Assembly (NCBI RefSeq): GCF_028858725.1 | Contig: NC_084761.1 | Span: forward strand, 38,490,501-38,554,500 | DNA from: Colius striatus | Lineage: Eukaryota > Chordata > Aves > Coliiformes > Coliidae | Length of the DNA stretch: 64,000 bases | Direction: 5' to 3' | Shown here: positions 25,936-47,578 of the stretch, piece by piece | How positions within the stretch are numbered: the stretch's first letter is position 1 | Layout of the letters: each line of letters begins with the position of its first letter | Translations under genes and position numbers: made by a program | Notes under the pieces: generated by a model | Seen by the model: the letters and a program-made list of their open reading frames with translations, nothing else | The model's database searches: none | Told to the model about the DNA's origin: nothing

Positions 25936-27202
25936 AGCAAAGAATTTATCTTTCCATCCAATAAAATAATGAAATTAAACAAATTTTGCATTAATGAAAG
26001 CATGAAACAGCAAATGGTGACTATATATTTATATCTATTAAAAAGACGCCTTTCTTTGCCCTGTAACATCAAAGTTTATCAGAAACCACCAAGCTTGTGA
26101 GACACAATGATCAGCTACCTTACTGCATCTTTTCAGATAAACAATGTAAATGAATTCACTTTAATCAACTCAACTGATTAAAGGAGCTGAGTAAATAAAC
26201 AGTTTCTTAGAAACAAGAGTGAATCAAGTTGAATAGTTTAGACCTTCTTTAAATGTGTACAAACTCATATTTCAGACCTTCCCTTATCATGTACATCATT
26301 GACATACTGTTAGTTCTCTCACATACATAATTGAATACACTGATAAAGACGCAGATAGCTAAAGGCAAGCCTAAAGCTTTTCAGCAACCTGCTCTCCATT
26401 GAAGCCCCACCATAAAATGTTCCAGATTCAGAATTTCCCCACAACACTTAGCAACATAAGAAACAACATACATAGAGCGCTAGGAAAAAATTTTCTTCCT
26501 AGAGTGGCATAAAACCCAACATACTAACCAATCTAAGAAAAAACTCCTCTTAGCCTACACTACAAGCTTATATAAATTCAGGCAATTGGCCCAAAGTCAA
26601 GGCACTGATTAAGTGAAGGGACACATTAGTTAAAAGCAGCTCAACCCAAATCAGTTGTTATGAAAGAGAATGTTTAGGTTGTGTTATGATTTTACAGGTT
26701 TTAAAGAGACAAGTGACGCATTGTTGTAGTTAAAGATATGACAAAAGTTTACTAAAGCTGTTTTTTCAGGTAGTATATGACTGACAAGGTTGTTACCATG
26801 GCTGAGGTTTCATTGTTTGGGGTTCTTTTATAGGACTGTTTGATGAAAACCTATCCTTGTCATAAAAGGAAGATTTCATTTACAGGTATTTGATTTAGAC
26901 TAGTAATTAGCAGAATGGAGAGGACAAACGTAAGTATGGATATTTTGGCTTATTAACACGTAGCACATAAAGTACATGTTCTAGATAAATATTTCTCAGC
27001 TTATGTATTTTGGATTTTATATTCAGTGTCCTGAGATTGTTAAGAAGATCCAAAATAATAGAAAAGCATTCACAGCTGGCAATGAAATTCTAGGCTACTT
27101 CAATATATCTCTTTTTTTTTTCTATTGGATAAAACAATTTTTTTCAAGTGTGATAGGAATGCACGTAGTTATGCAGGCAATGAAAGCTTGAAAGCAATGA
27201 AA
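25936..27202. other. Intergenic DNA, no gene seen
   Basis: AT-rich sequence between two CR1 copies. No motif-bearing frame. Confidence 0.45.
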
Positions 27203-28587
27203 GCAATTGAGAGTGCTGAGGAAGTTGGCTAATGTGGTTGCTAAGCCACTTTCCATCATTTTCAAACAATCGTGGAGGACTAGTGAGGTGTCTGAGGACT
27301 GGAGAAAGGGCAATGTCACTCCAGCCTTCAAAAAGGGCAAGAAGGATGACCCAGGAAACTACAGGCCGATTAGCCTCACTTCCATCCCTGAAAAGGTGAT
27401 GGAACAACTGATCCTGAAAGTCCTAAACATATGAAGGAAAAGATGGTTATCACGGGGAGTCAACGTGGCTTCACCAAGGGGAAATCCTGCTTGACCAACC
27501 TGATAGTCTTCTAATAGGGCATAACCGGCTGGCTAGATGAGGGGAGAGCAGCGGATGTCATCTACCTGGACTTCAGCAAGGCTTTTGACACTGTCTCCCA
27601 CAACATCCTCATCAGAAAGCTCAGGTAGTATGGCTTGGATGAGTGGACAGTGAGGTGGATCAAGAACTGGCTGAATGACAGAGCCCAGAGGGTGGTGATC
27701 AATGGCATAGAATTGAGTTGGAAGCCTGTGGCCAGTGGAGTTCCACAGGAATCAGTTTTGGGGCCAGTCTTGTTCAACATCTTCATCAGTGACCTGGATG
27801 AGGGGACATAGTGTACCCTCAGCAAGTTAGCTGATGACACCAAACTGGGAGAACTGTCTGATTTCCCAGAAGGCTATGCTGCCATTCAGTGGGATCACGG
27901 CTGGCTTGAGAAGTATAAATGACAAAATTTTGGACCTGCTTCTGCAGGGGGGTTGGACTAGATCTATAAAGGTCCCTTCCAACTGTGATAAATGAAGCAA
28001 CCCCGAACAGGATTCTGGTTGAGTTTAGGAATTTATTGGATGAATAAGAGCAAGCAAACAGCGCTGGGTGCACCGAGAGCCTCTGCTCTATAAGGACGCA
28101 CACCCGTCACATCCCGAGTTCGCATTAAGTAGGGTAGGCCTTATATGTATTCATGACTTTTCCTCGAAGGCGCTGAAAAATGTTAATCATTTCTGGGAAG
28201 GGGTCCTCTCCTTCTCACGCATGCTTTGTTCCATCTTGGGGGTCTTTTTCACCCTCTTTAGGTGGTCGTTGGAGGAAGTCAGTAGTCTTCCTCACGGTGT
28301 CCCCCAGGCGACCTCCGTGTGTATATCTCTGCAAAACTGGTTCAAGCTAATCTCCCCAAAACATCTGCCAAGCTGCCGTTACAAGAAGCAGAAGCACCCT
28401 CCTTATCAAAACCTGGTTCAAGCTAGTCTTCCAAGACACCTGTCAAGCTGCTGTTATGAAAAGCAAGAACAAGTTACACACGAACAAATAAAGCTACCAA
28501 AAATTATCATCCATATTCGTTGATCCACATTGACACAAATCAAGGGAACACATTTCACACAACCCCTAACATTCTATGATTCTATGA
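27203..28587 (+). mobile_element. CR1 LINE interrupted by a solo LTR
   Basis: The CR1 runs 27203-27983 and resumes at 28560-28587 (caacccctaacattctatga). It encodes RT pieces: FKKGKKDDPGNYRPISLTS, then [12 protein letters not shown] and LADDTKLG, split by frameshifts and stops. An internal deletion near 27915-27935 joins the RT region to the 3' end. The LTR at 27984-28559 sits in its tail, so the CR1 is the older insertion. Confidence 0.9.
27984..28559 (-). mobile_element. Solo LTR inserted in a CR1 tail
   Basis: 576 bp with ends TGTGATAAATG...CATTTCACA, flanked by CAAC on both sides (27980-27983 and 28560-28563). Removing the LTR and one CAAC restores the CR1 tail ccttccaacccctaacattc. On the minus strand it has an AATAAA at 28037-28032 followed by a short 3' part, and a TATA-like ATAAGG upstream, so transcription would read minus. 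A 4-bp duplication fits a class I (gamma-like) retrovirus. No internal viral sequence remains, so the provirus was lost by LTR-LTR recombination. Confidence 0.85.
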
Positions 28588-30349
28588 GTTTTGATAAAAC
28601 AGCACAGAGAATCTTACTACTAGACTAGCTGTCCAGGTTCATTTTTAACATTGTTTTAAAAAAGAAAAAATGTTTTATGCAAGTGTTCTGGTAATGTTTT
28701 TTTTCCTAAATGGTCATAACTTAATTTTATTATAACAACATAAATTTGAAAGTTGTAGACTCAGTGTGCTAATCTTTTTTCTTTGTTTCTGGATTAGCTT
28801 TTGTAATGAGTAACAAAGTTTGAGTAGTAACTACTACAAAGAACAAAACATTTCACAGATAAGTATTTACCATGTGCAAAGCAAAGTCTCTGAACATCAT
28901 CAAAAAAATAGAGGCATTTGTATAGGTGTTGGCTCCCTAATAGATTACTTAAATTGTTTTCAAGTTTCCTTTTTCTTTTTACCAAATAAATGCAATTCAG
29001 TGTACTAAGATTTTATTGAAAAAAATTGTAAAAACACCAAGACATCATGAATCGCATGTTCAGTCTCACATATAACATCTACTGTTTTGCATCACTCTAC
29101 AAAGCCCAGTTGCAATCTGTCCCTTTATTCTGAGTTAATTTGTATTCCTGTTATTTTTCCCTCTAGTGGAGGAAACATTTTCTGGTATCAAGCAACTCAT
29201 TAGTTGAAGTATAACCTAAGCCATGCATGTGAGAAGCAAATTTGTGACATGCTTTTAGTACAGATAAAGGCTCAGACATCTACAAAGTCCAGAGGCTTAT
29301 TTTGTTTTTAGGTACTTGCTAAAGATAAATGTAGTTTAATCACAAAATAAAGCCGTGAATGTGCTGGTAGACTTCCACATGAGCAGAGGCCTCCACGTTG
29401 GTTATGTATGCTTAGTTCTCCATCTAGTGGGCGGCTCCCGGCAAGCCCTGGCTGAAGTGGGGCATGGGCTAGAGTACAGCACTGACCTGTTTGCATATTG
29501 TCAGCTAACTACCACAGGTCATCTTGGTTTTGAGGCTAGAGCTGGTCACGTGGGTTTCTCCTCTCAGAAATGGTTCAGTAGATCTGTTTATTGCTTTGCA
29601 GAAGTTACTCGTGGCCCACAGGTAGAAAAGATACTCCACAAAGCAGCTGTGAACACATCTTGTAACTGCTTTTTAGAACTGAAGTAGCCAAGCAAAGCAG
29701 CAAATGCCCTAAATCAGGATATATTTGAAAGGCATACACAGCACACCTCCATCTGCTCCCAAGGGCATGCTCCCAAGAGAAGAGCTGTGTGCAGAAGTCA
29801 GTGTGAATTGCTTTTTAGTACCAAAAAAAAAAAGAAAAAGTAAGAAGAAAACCAAGAGGCTTCAGACAAATAGCAACTACTTCTCTTGAAGAAAATTCTC
29901 AGAAATTCTCATCTTGGCAATGAATACTTTGTTAAATTTTTATTGTTGCAAAACCATGAATAAATCTCCTTGTAGAATTCAACAGGTAAGAGCTTCTGCA
30001 TCCAACTTAACCCCAAATCCCTGCGTAACTTAAGTTTCATGGGTCATGGAAGCATTTCAGAGTAAAAGAGAATATAAACAAAGTTAAATCGTGATAATTT
30101 CTGGATAAGCCAGACAAACAAAGAACCTGCTCTAAAGAAATGAACAGGATATCTGATCCTCTACAGAACTGCTGTTAACCAAGGTTACACTGCAAATCTC
30201 AAGATGTAGCAGTATGATTACTTAAGGGAATGAATTTACCACATCAGTTGAAGTTTCTGTTCTTATTTCAAGGAAGTCCCTGCACTTCAATGAACTGCTC
30301 CTAGCTTTTCTAAAAATCTAACAGAGCTACAAATCTAAATACACGAAGA

Positions 30350-30383
<34 letters not shown>

Positions 30384-30867
30384 AAATCAAGGCTTGTAGA
30401 TTAAGGATCCACAAGGGTTGTGCATTAAGCCAAAACCTTTATCATCATCCCCCAGATTTTGAAAAAAAAAAAAGCTTAGGATGAACACAGAGTTAAAACT
30501 CATTAATAGTATCATTACTTCACTGAAATGAGAAAGGAGCTAAGATAATTCACATTAAAGCTGGAATTACACCTGAAACTAAAATATAACCTCTCAACAA
30601 GAACAGTTATTGATGAAATTGTCTTGGCTCTCCATTACAACAGCTGTGAAAACCTCCCCAGTAAACCACACAGTAAGACTTGTATCTGTCAGACCAAACG
30701 GCTAAAGAGTGCTCAACTCCAGACTGGCAGATGTCAGAAGAGCCACTTTAATTATTTGTTGCTGTGCATAGGCATTCCAAGTTAGTCCTGCTCATCACCT
30801 TCACCTAGTCATTGTATTTCATTATGTACATGTTCTGTACAGTCTTCTTTGAGGCTACAAAGATAAT
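28588..30867. other. Intergenic DNA, no gene seen
   Basis: AT-rich, with a somewhat GC-richer patch at about 29360-29560 that I cannot assign. The 110-codon open frame at 29355-29687 has no recognisable domain. Confidence 0.45.
30353..30380 (+). repeat. Poly(A) run, 28 bases
   Basis: An uninterrupted run of A. No retroposed gene precedes it that I can recognise. Its length is uncertain in any assembly. Confidence 0.9.
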
Positions 30868-31305
30868 TTGGGTATGGAACACCTCCCTTATGAGGAAAGG
30901 CTGAGAAATCTGGGGCTGTTTAGTCTGGAAAAGACTGAGGGAGGACTTATCAACACTTAAAAATACCTAAAGGGTGGGTGTTCAGAGGATGAGGTAAGTC
31001 TTTTTTTCTGTGTCAGTCTTTTTTTCCCAGTGCCAGGACAAGGGGTAACAAGAAACAAGCTGGAACACAGGAAGTTCTACTTGACCATGAAGAGAAACTT
31101 CTTTGCTGTGAGGGTGAGGCAGGTTTGCTGTGAAACTTCTTTGCTGTGAGCACAGGCTGTCCAGGCAAGTTGTGGAGTCTCCTTCATGGAGGTTTTCAAA
31201 CCCATCTGGACACATTCCTGTGACCTGATGGAAGTGAACCTGCTTTAGCAGAGCTGGACTAAATGATCTCTAGAAGTCACTTCCAACACCTACCATTCTG
31301 TAATT
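30868..31305 (+). mobile_element. CR1 LINE 3' fragment
   Basis: Begins at the 'cacctcccttatgaggaaag' region and ends with caacacctaccattctgtaa. An internal duplication of 'aacttctttgctgtgag' (about 31096-31149) is specific to this copy. It ends about 470 bp below the COPS4 poly(A) signal. Confidence 0.85.
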
Positions 31306-31795
31306 TTCCAGCCACTCTAGTTTCAGAACGTGTTTAATCTTTTGTAGTGCAGAATCTCTATTTGGCACAGCCTCTTGCTACACTTCCAGTTCCCAAAAAA
31401 CACTATGAACACTTTGGTAAAATATTGAACTCCTGTTGACCTACAAAATAAAACAAAGAGCATGCTTGGCTTAGTGTACTTGGCACATGCTATGTTCTCG
31501 TCACTTACTGTATCATCCAACAAGCTCTCTTAGGAACACTGGCCTTTACCCCATCTCAGCAGCAACAACTCTGTGCCCTGCTGCACCACTGCAGGAGAAA
31601 GGTCAGCATTTTCTTCAATTAAGATTTCAGACTTGCATTTTATAAGCAGTGAAGAAGGAAAAAAACCTCGATTTCATATTACATTTTCAGGGGCTGAAAC
31701 TGATAATTCCACAAATTCGACTTATTCCAAGTTAGTTCTTAAAGAAAAAAAAAAAAGGTCTCTGGAACACTTAAACTTAGTGGCTCATTCCAGCC

Positions 31796-31801
31796 TTTAT
31801 T
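31796..31801 (-). promoter_or_regulatory. COPS4: COPS4 poly(A) signal
   Basis: AATAAA on the minus strand, 385 bases after the COPS4 stop codon, and the only AATAAA I find between the stop and this point. The 3' UTR would therefore be about 400 nt (32185 down to about 31780). Confidence 0.65.
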
Positions 31802-32185
31802 AGAATAATTACAACTAAAAGAAACGTGGCAGTTAAATTTTCACAACAGGACAAGCATCATAGGAAGTAATGGACACAAAGCTATAGCAATACAATGAAA
31901 AAAATAAATAAATAAACCAAAACCAGCAGACATTACAGCTTCTTTTACATGGAAAGCACTGATTTCAGGACAGCAGGGTGCAATGCCAAGGCAGTAACTG
32001 CATCATTCTATCCTTAGAGATCTGGGGAATCGTCACACTAAACATGTCCTGATTGCATCCTAAGCCAGAGTGAAAGTAGAAGCTGGGGAAATGAAGGTGG
32101 GTTATTTGATTCACAGTCCTACTCGGTTCCCTTCTTCCAGCGCAGCAGGCAGTTGATTGCCTCTATTCAAACGACGACTGCACAG

Positions 32186-41512
<9,327 letters not shown>

Positions 41513-41534
41513 CTACCATAGAGTCGCGCCGCCG

Positions 41535-41566
41535 GCCGGCTAGAGAGGCTGCCGGCTAGAGAGGCT
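41535..41566 (+). repeat. 16-bp tandem repeat in the promoter
   Basis: gccggctagagaggct occurs twice without a gap, between the COPS4 start codon and the E-box. Confidence 0.85.
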
Positions 41567-41781
41567 CCCCACGGCGCGGTCACGTGGCGGGGAGCGTAAG
41601 CGCGGGCAGAGCTCGGCCGCAAAGGACAAAGCTGGAGTGGACCCTCCGCACACCGCCCCTCAGGCCTATAGGGTGGCACGTATAGAGGCATATATGTCTA
41701 TAATCGAGCGTCGGTGTACACGCATGCCGGCGGCCTTAAAACGCTGCAGCGCTGCATCCTCCTGGAGTGGTGCACGCGCCC

Positions 41782-41814
41782 CCGGAAGCGGGTGGCGTGG
41801 AGCTAGCCCGGAAG
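41782..41814 (+). promoter_or_regulatory. Paired ETS/GABP-like sites
   Basis: CCGGAAG at 41782-41788 and 41808-41814, same orientation, 26 bp apart. Paired ETS cores are a known binding arrangement for GABP in bidirectional promoters. Confidence 0.55.
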
Positions 41815-41879
41815 CGTGGGGTGGGGCGGGACAGCGCGCGCGGGGCGCTGCGCCGGCGGTTGCCAGGGCGGCGCGGCGC

Positions 41880-42092
41880 AGTATTATGGGATGCGGCGGG
41901 GGAATGGCGCGGGGCGCGTGATTTTGAACAAACACGGTGGCTTCGTCACGGGCGCTGTCGCCGCCGCCGGGCGCGGTAGTGGAGCGGAGGGGGCCGGCGG
42001 TGGCGCGAGGCGCGGAGGGCGTCCGGCGACGGCGACCGAGAGAGGCATCGGTAGCTGCAGAGGAGGAGAAAGAGCGCCCGCCCGCTCGCCTG
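41880..42092 (+). other. LIN54: LIN54 first exon (5' part, start uncertain)
   Basis: The right edge is a strong splice donor, CTG|GTGAGTAT, at 42092/42093. The left edge is the unknown transcription start; 41880 is a placeholder. In known vertebrate LIN54 the first exon is untranslated. Here, however, the frame is open from an ATG at 41891 and enters the LIN54 frame after splicing to 58770. See the separate finding. Confidence 0.55.
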
Positions 42093-42610
42093 GTGAGTAT
42101 GAGGGGCGGCAAAGCAGCAGCGGGAAGACGAAAAAGGGAGTGCGGGCACGACCGGCCACACTTGGCGGGGCAGGAGCGGCGGAGCGCTGACAGCCGCCTT
42201 TCGCCGGGAAAACACAGGCCCGGTCCCGCTGAGCACGGGGCGGGCTCCCCGGCTGCTCCGCCGACCTCCCCGAGGTTTGTGGGGACAGCCGGTCCCAGTC
42301 GCCCCTCCGCCGTAGAGTATCCGTGCTCGGCGGTTCTCATCACCGCTGCTCGCTGAGATCAGCTACGCCTAAAGCTGCAGCGGAGTGGTGGCGTTAAAAC
42401 GGACCTGGGGAGTGTCGGGGAGTTGGAGGTGAGGCTTTCTCCTCGGACCGAGGGTCCGTAAGGGACCCGCTACCGCCCGCTTCCCCGCCGGTCCGGAAGC
42501 AGCCGGGGTTTGGCAGCGGGGCAGCTCGGAGGCAGGGGCGGGGCGCCCGCGCGGCACGGTGGGGGCAGGTGCGTGGGGGGCGGGCCCAGGGGGGCGGCGG
42601 TGACGGCGTG

Positions 42611-42699
42611 AAAATGGCGGATCTTTCGAAATACAGTGGCGGCCGCTGACGGAGACCAGCGGCTCCCGGCCACCCCCGCGCCGCCCACCGATGACGTCA
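42611..42699 (+). promoter_or_regulatory. Second promoter-like cluster (YY1, TTCGAA, CRE)
   Basis: Within 90 bp lie AAAATGGCGG (42611-42620, YY1-type), TTCGAA (42625-42630) and a perfect CRE palindrome TGACGTCA (42692-42699), still inside the CpG-rich block but about 500 bp inside LIN54 intron 1. This arrangement suits an alternative LIN54 start site or an intronic enhancer. Confidence 0.45.
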
Positions 42700-44912
42700 G
42701 GCCATGGGGGGGCGCGTGAGGGTGACGGTTGCGCGGGCGAGGAAGCAGTTGGTGGTGTTGCAGGGTGCCACCAGTCGTGGCCGCTGGAATTCACCGCACT
42801 GGGCCTGGGGCTGATGGAGCTCGGCCACTCTGGCCTACGGGACACGGCTTCGGGTGGTGGAGAGCCCTAGCCGTGGCGGCGGCGGTGGCAGCTGCCTTAG
42901 GCCCGGGGACGTTTTCGTTGCCAAACTTGTCTGCATGCGTTGCCGGAGGGGACTAGGCTGCCACCCTGGTCGGGGGTGAGGATGTCCAGCCTTTGTCTGC
43001 AGAGATGCTCGCCCGGGCTCTGCCCTGTAGAAAGCAACATAGAGTGTTTTCCACACCTCCTTAACGCACCCAAGTGTGAGGGCGTGCCTGTGCCGTCAGC
43101 ATACTGCTGCATGGCCAAGAACAGTCTCCCGAGCCCAAAGTAAATGTAACTAGGCCATGCTTTGGGATAGTCTCAGCTTCTCTCTTCATTGCTTATGCTC
43201 CTTAGGAGGTATATGGGTGGTCAGAATGTGTTATTAATTACTTGTGGCCATGATTTTGAAGCACTGTATTAATTATGTAACATTTCATATGGTCTTGAGT
43301 TCTGGAAAGCACTGTGATATTGAGAGCATGTGAAATTGTCCACTGGAACATAGTGTGAATGGGAGGAAAGCTCTTGGGCTTAAGTTTTCAAGTGAAGAAA
43401 GAATAGATATTTAAGTAATCTTTCATTAGATTTATCCCTCTGAACAGTTGTTTGGAATATAGTTGTTGTAGAAAATAATATAGAAAAGAAATTCAGACTG
43501 TTCTTTGCAGTGTTTACATGAAGCTGTCAGTAACAGGTAATAACCTTGTGTGGTAATACCTTGTATGTGCAGTTAGCTTCTTCACAATAGCTTTTTGACT
43601 TATTAGAGGCACGAAGAGTAGTGGGTTATGAGCTAAGAATATTTCTTCAGTTAGAGGAATCCTTTTGTAAAATAACAAATGTCTTTTTTATTACTCTCAA
43701 AGACATCTAGTTTCCCTAGGCATCAGCAAGTGGTAATTGTTGGCTGCATGCCTTGTACAGACTTGTATCAGCTTACAGAGGGACGTATGTCTATATTGCT
43801 CTGGAGGCCAATCCAAAGGCTGGCTTGGAGACTATATTGGAAAATACAGCCCAACTTTTCTAATGGCTTAAAAAGGTACTTTATGCTTGTTGTATAATAT
43901 GGTAAGTTTCAAAAGTTTATTATGCAAGATTGGTTTTTCTGATTATGTATCAAGAACTATCTGTTCGGTTTTTTGCTTGTATTTCTCTGATATCCAAGCT
44001 CAAGTAGTTCGTAACTAAATGCTAGAATGCTCAAAAAGCTTTAACTGGTTTCACGTTGGATGTCTGCTGACCACAGGTAAATTTGAAGTGTGATGATGAA
44101 GTGCTGTCAGATTTCAGCCTTAGAGACATTATCTTTTATTTTAGGTTTTGAAAAGTAGTCAAGGCCCTTTAGATTCTTTTCCCTTACACTTTTTTGAAAA
44201 TTATTTAGGGGGGGGAAGATAAGGTAAATGGCAGGGTATGTGTTTTGATTGTGATGTCTGCTTCAGCAACAAACTATACTTCCTTATCTGTCCTTTGGTC
44301 TACTTATGATTTTTTCTGTTCCTTTCCTGTGCTTCACATGCTATTAGAAGCACATCTTAATGTCCTACAGAATTTTTATACTACATTGGTGGGATTCATA
44401 ACAAGTACATAAAGAAGAAATTTATGGTTGTTTTTTGTTTTGTGTTTGTTCTTGACTGCAGGAGCTCCCAAAAAAGAAATGGATTTATTTTCCTGAACTC
44501 TTGATTCAAGTGTTTCTATTTTCCCAGGACTTACATTTGAATAGCTTGGTTTCCTCACTTGCTTAGAAAACCAGAGTGCAACGTGTGGATTTCACTACAG
44601 CCTGTGACTAGGCCTGCTCACTTGACAACATTAGAAAACATGAGAAAGAATGAGAGTGCTGGAATAGTCCCTTGTTCAGTGATAGGGACACATGGCTACA
44701 TGTTCCAGATCGAGCTGTAGATAAGTGATTCCTTTACTCTTAAAACTTGTGTGCCTTTCCCCCTCACAAGCTGTCCTTCTGCAATTGAACATATGGCTAC
44801 CCACATGAGGTCTGGGCTTGGCTCTGATGTGTCATATGTGTTCCAGGTATATCCCAGTCCTCATCTCTATAGTCTGGCTGGATTGTTTCTGTTCTTTTGG
44901 AGTAGCGGTAGT

Positions 44913-44971
44913 TCACAGAATCTTAAGAGTTGGAAGCAACCTCAAAAGATGACCTAGTCCAACCCATAGTT
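44913..44971 (-). mobile_element. CR1 3'-end fragment
   Basis: About 60 bp matching the CR1 3' end in reverse (cacagaatcttaagagttgg ... gacctagtccaaccc). A different subfamily from the long copies in this window. Confidence 0.7.
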
Positions 44972-47407
44972 TCTGCTATGGACTCAAGAAGCCTATCTGA
45001 AAAACGATTTAGAAACTTCTTTAGTTGAATCTGTTTTTCCTGTGAAAAGTTTCATTTCGTCTTGTGTTTGTTTTTTATAATAATATTTTTATCAAAAAGT
45101 TCCCAGTGGTCTCAGATGTGCCTGTATAGCTTAACCTCCTCTTGCCATCTAAGTTTGAATGAAACGGGAGACACAATCTACAAACACGTAAAAATTTCTA
45201 GTTTAAAGTCTAGTTAGTTGCAGAGCTTTCCTGGCAGGTTTTGTGTTTGTTTTCAATTTTTTGTTGTTTTGGTTTTTTGGGTTATTTTCCTAAACACTAC
45301 TCTCATTTATTTGGGAGAAGATGAGCCTATGCACTGTTACAGTCTCATGCTGCTTTGCTGGTGGGGAAGGTGACTCTTCTCTTCCCTGTCAGTTTCTTCT
45401 CTTCCATGCTTTTGTTTTCTGTTATGCTTTGTAAGCATCTAAGCAGCTAAGTGTAGACCACAGTTAAGGACTATTCTGCATTAAAACTAACCTGGCTTTT
45501 GTTCTAGTGAATCTACATGAAATGACCTGATCTAGTCTAGTGTAGTGCCACCACTGAATGTCGGTTGTACTCTTTCCTCTACAGGCAGTATGGGTGCTGG
45601 GGAGGGAGATTTCTGGGTTTTCCCAGCTCCCTGACCCAGTTGAATTGTTGGCTGTGGCAATTCCTTGTTGCCATTCCAGTGCTCGTAGACGCTGACCCGT
45701 GAGAATTTGCCCACTGCAGAGTAGTTTTCTTCCTGGGTTGAACATCAATGTGGAAAAAACAGGGCTGAAAGTAGTAAAGGAAGCTATTCAGAATCATCAT
45801 GCAACAAAGATAGCGCTAGGATGTTTTTCACAGTAAATCCTTAAAATTGTAGCAGGTGTTTGTTTTATTAGTATGTAATTACCAATTTCTTGACAGGTAA
45901 GGGGGTTTAGCTGTTGGTCTTCCTTTTAAAATTATGGTTGAAACTTATGTCACCCAGAACTTACCGAGGCAAAAAGGATCTCCTCATAACCAGTACATGG
46001 GCAAGTGGTTAGTTTGGGATTTTGGTTTGTTTTTGTTTTTGTTTTTGGTTTTTTTTTCTTCCAGACATTCTTAAGAAGAAAACAGCTAGTGCCTCTGTTA
46101 TAAATACGGCAGTGGTGACATTAGTTTAATATTTTTCTCCCATGAAAAAAATCTCACAACCAAAAACTTTAGCTGAGTAATATAAAATTCATGTGTCCAT
46201 ATCACTTGATAACTGTCACTTTAAACACATGGGAGTTGTCAGTTGGTGTACCTTGCCTGATCCTCTGATATCCTGCACAGAGTTGTACGTATGGTACATC
46301 ACATAGGGAGCATTCACTTAACAGACCGTAATGGGAAGGGAGTGGTATGCGTTAGTTGAGTAAATTATGGTTGCCTTGGGAACTATTATTTTAAATTTTG
46401 CAGTGACAGGCATTAAAATTTGTGGTGAAGAGCACCTAATAATTTCATAGTATTCCTTGTAACTGAATGAAAAGAGACTGGATCTTTATACTCATTATAT
46501 ATTCAGCAAGATTGTGAGGTTTTCCTTACTATAATTTGACACTGGTATTATCTTGTATTGTCTTTGATAAATCTAGAACCATGGTCTTCTAGGAAGCATG
46601 CAGACAAACTACCTCTGTATCTCATCTTCTTTAGAGAATGTGAAAGAGAATGGACACTATTTTGTCTGTGTTCCACATGCATGTTTTATAACTGTTAAAA
46701 TTATTTCCTTTCACTCTGCTGTTGTGTATGCAAACTTGGTGAGTTAGCAGTCTTAGAGGGTTAATTTTTCCACTTAACTTTGTTAATCACAACTTTCTTA
46801 CAGATTAATCGGGATTTTTTTTTTGCTTCATAACATGTATTTTTTAACACAATCTCTAACTCCAAAAGTCTGTTGAAAAACTGCAGTACTGAGTGATTTT
46901 GTAATTTTTTGCTTACAACAGAACAAACCTTTCAGTTTTAGAGACAAAACAGAGTGTCAGAAAGAGTAAGAAAACAGGGAATGCATAAAATGGATGGCAC
47001 ATTGTTGAAATCATACCAAAATTGAAGGATGACAATAAATTAGAATTGTAGTGCAGTTTGATTGCCTTCGTGCAGTTATGGTCTTTCATTTGACAATATG
47101 CTAGCAGTGTGAGACTAATCTTGGGTATATATATTCTTCTGTGAAAGCTTTTCTAGCAAACAAGAGAAAATATGTCCAGTGTCAAGAGTTTAAGAACTGT
47201 ACTTCCTATCTTTTTGTGCTGTAGATCTTTGTTAATTTCAGTTGTCTGAGATAGTTGATGTGTACTTGTATGTACATGGCAAAAAGGGATAGGAGAGCAC
47301 AGCAAATGAGGAAATTAATTGGAATATTCTCCATTTTGTTTTGGTTATAAAATGATCCAATAAAATTATTTGTTGCTCTAAGAATTTTTTTTCCCCTTTC
47401 AAATGAC

Positions 47408-47578
47408 AATTACAGAGCACTGGAAGGGGCTGCCCAGATGAGTTTTTGAGTCTCCTTCTCTGCAGACATTCAAAACCCACCTGGATGAATTCCTGTGTGA
47501 CCTGCTCTAGATGGCCCTGCTCTGGCAAAGGGGTTGGACTAGATGATCTTTTGAGGTCCAGCCCTTGTGATTCTGTGA
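47408..47578 (+). mobile_element. CR1 3'-end fragment
   Basis: From agagcactggaaggggctgc to ttgtgattctgtgaaa. It contains the conserved ggttggactagatgatctt block. The sequence differs from the long copies, so it is another subfamily. Confidence 0.85.

Noticed and set aside
28068-28523. 151-codon plus-strand frame
   Set aside because: It lies antisense within the solo LTR, so it is a by-product of the repeat.
29355-29687. 110-codon plus-strand frame in the gene desert
   Set aside because: No domain or signal. The local GC-rich patch looks like an old repeat rather than an exon.
1-31780. Looked for PLAC8, the usual neighbour downstream of COPS4
   Set aside because: No Cys-rich PLAC8 exon was recognised. 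It probably lies beyond the left edge.
41666-42343. 225-codon minus-strand frame and other long frames in the CpG island
   Set aside because: Stop codons are rare in GC-rich DNA, and these overlap the promoter and exon 1 on the opposite strand without conservation evidence. Only the plus-strand frame joining LIN54 was kept, as a finding.
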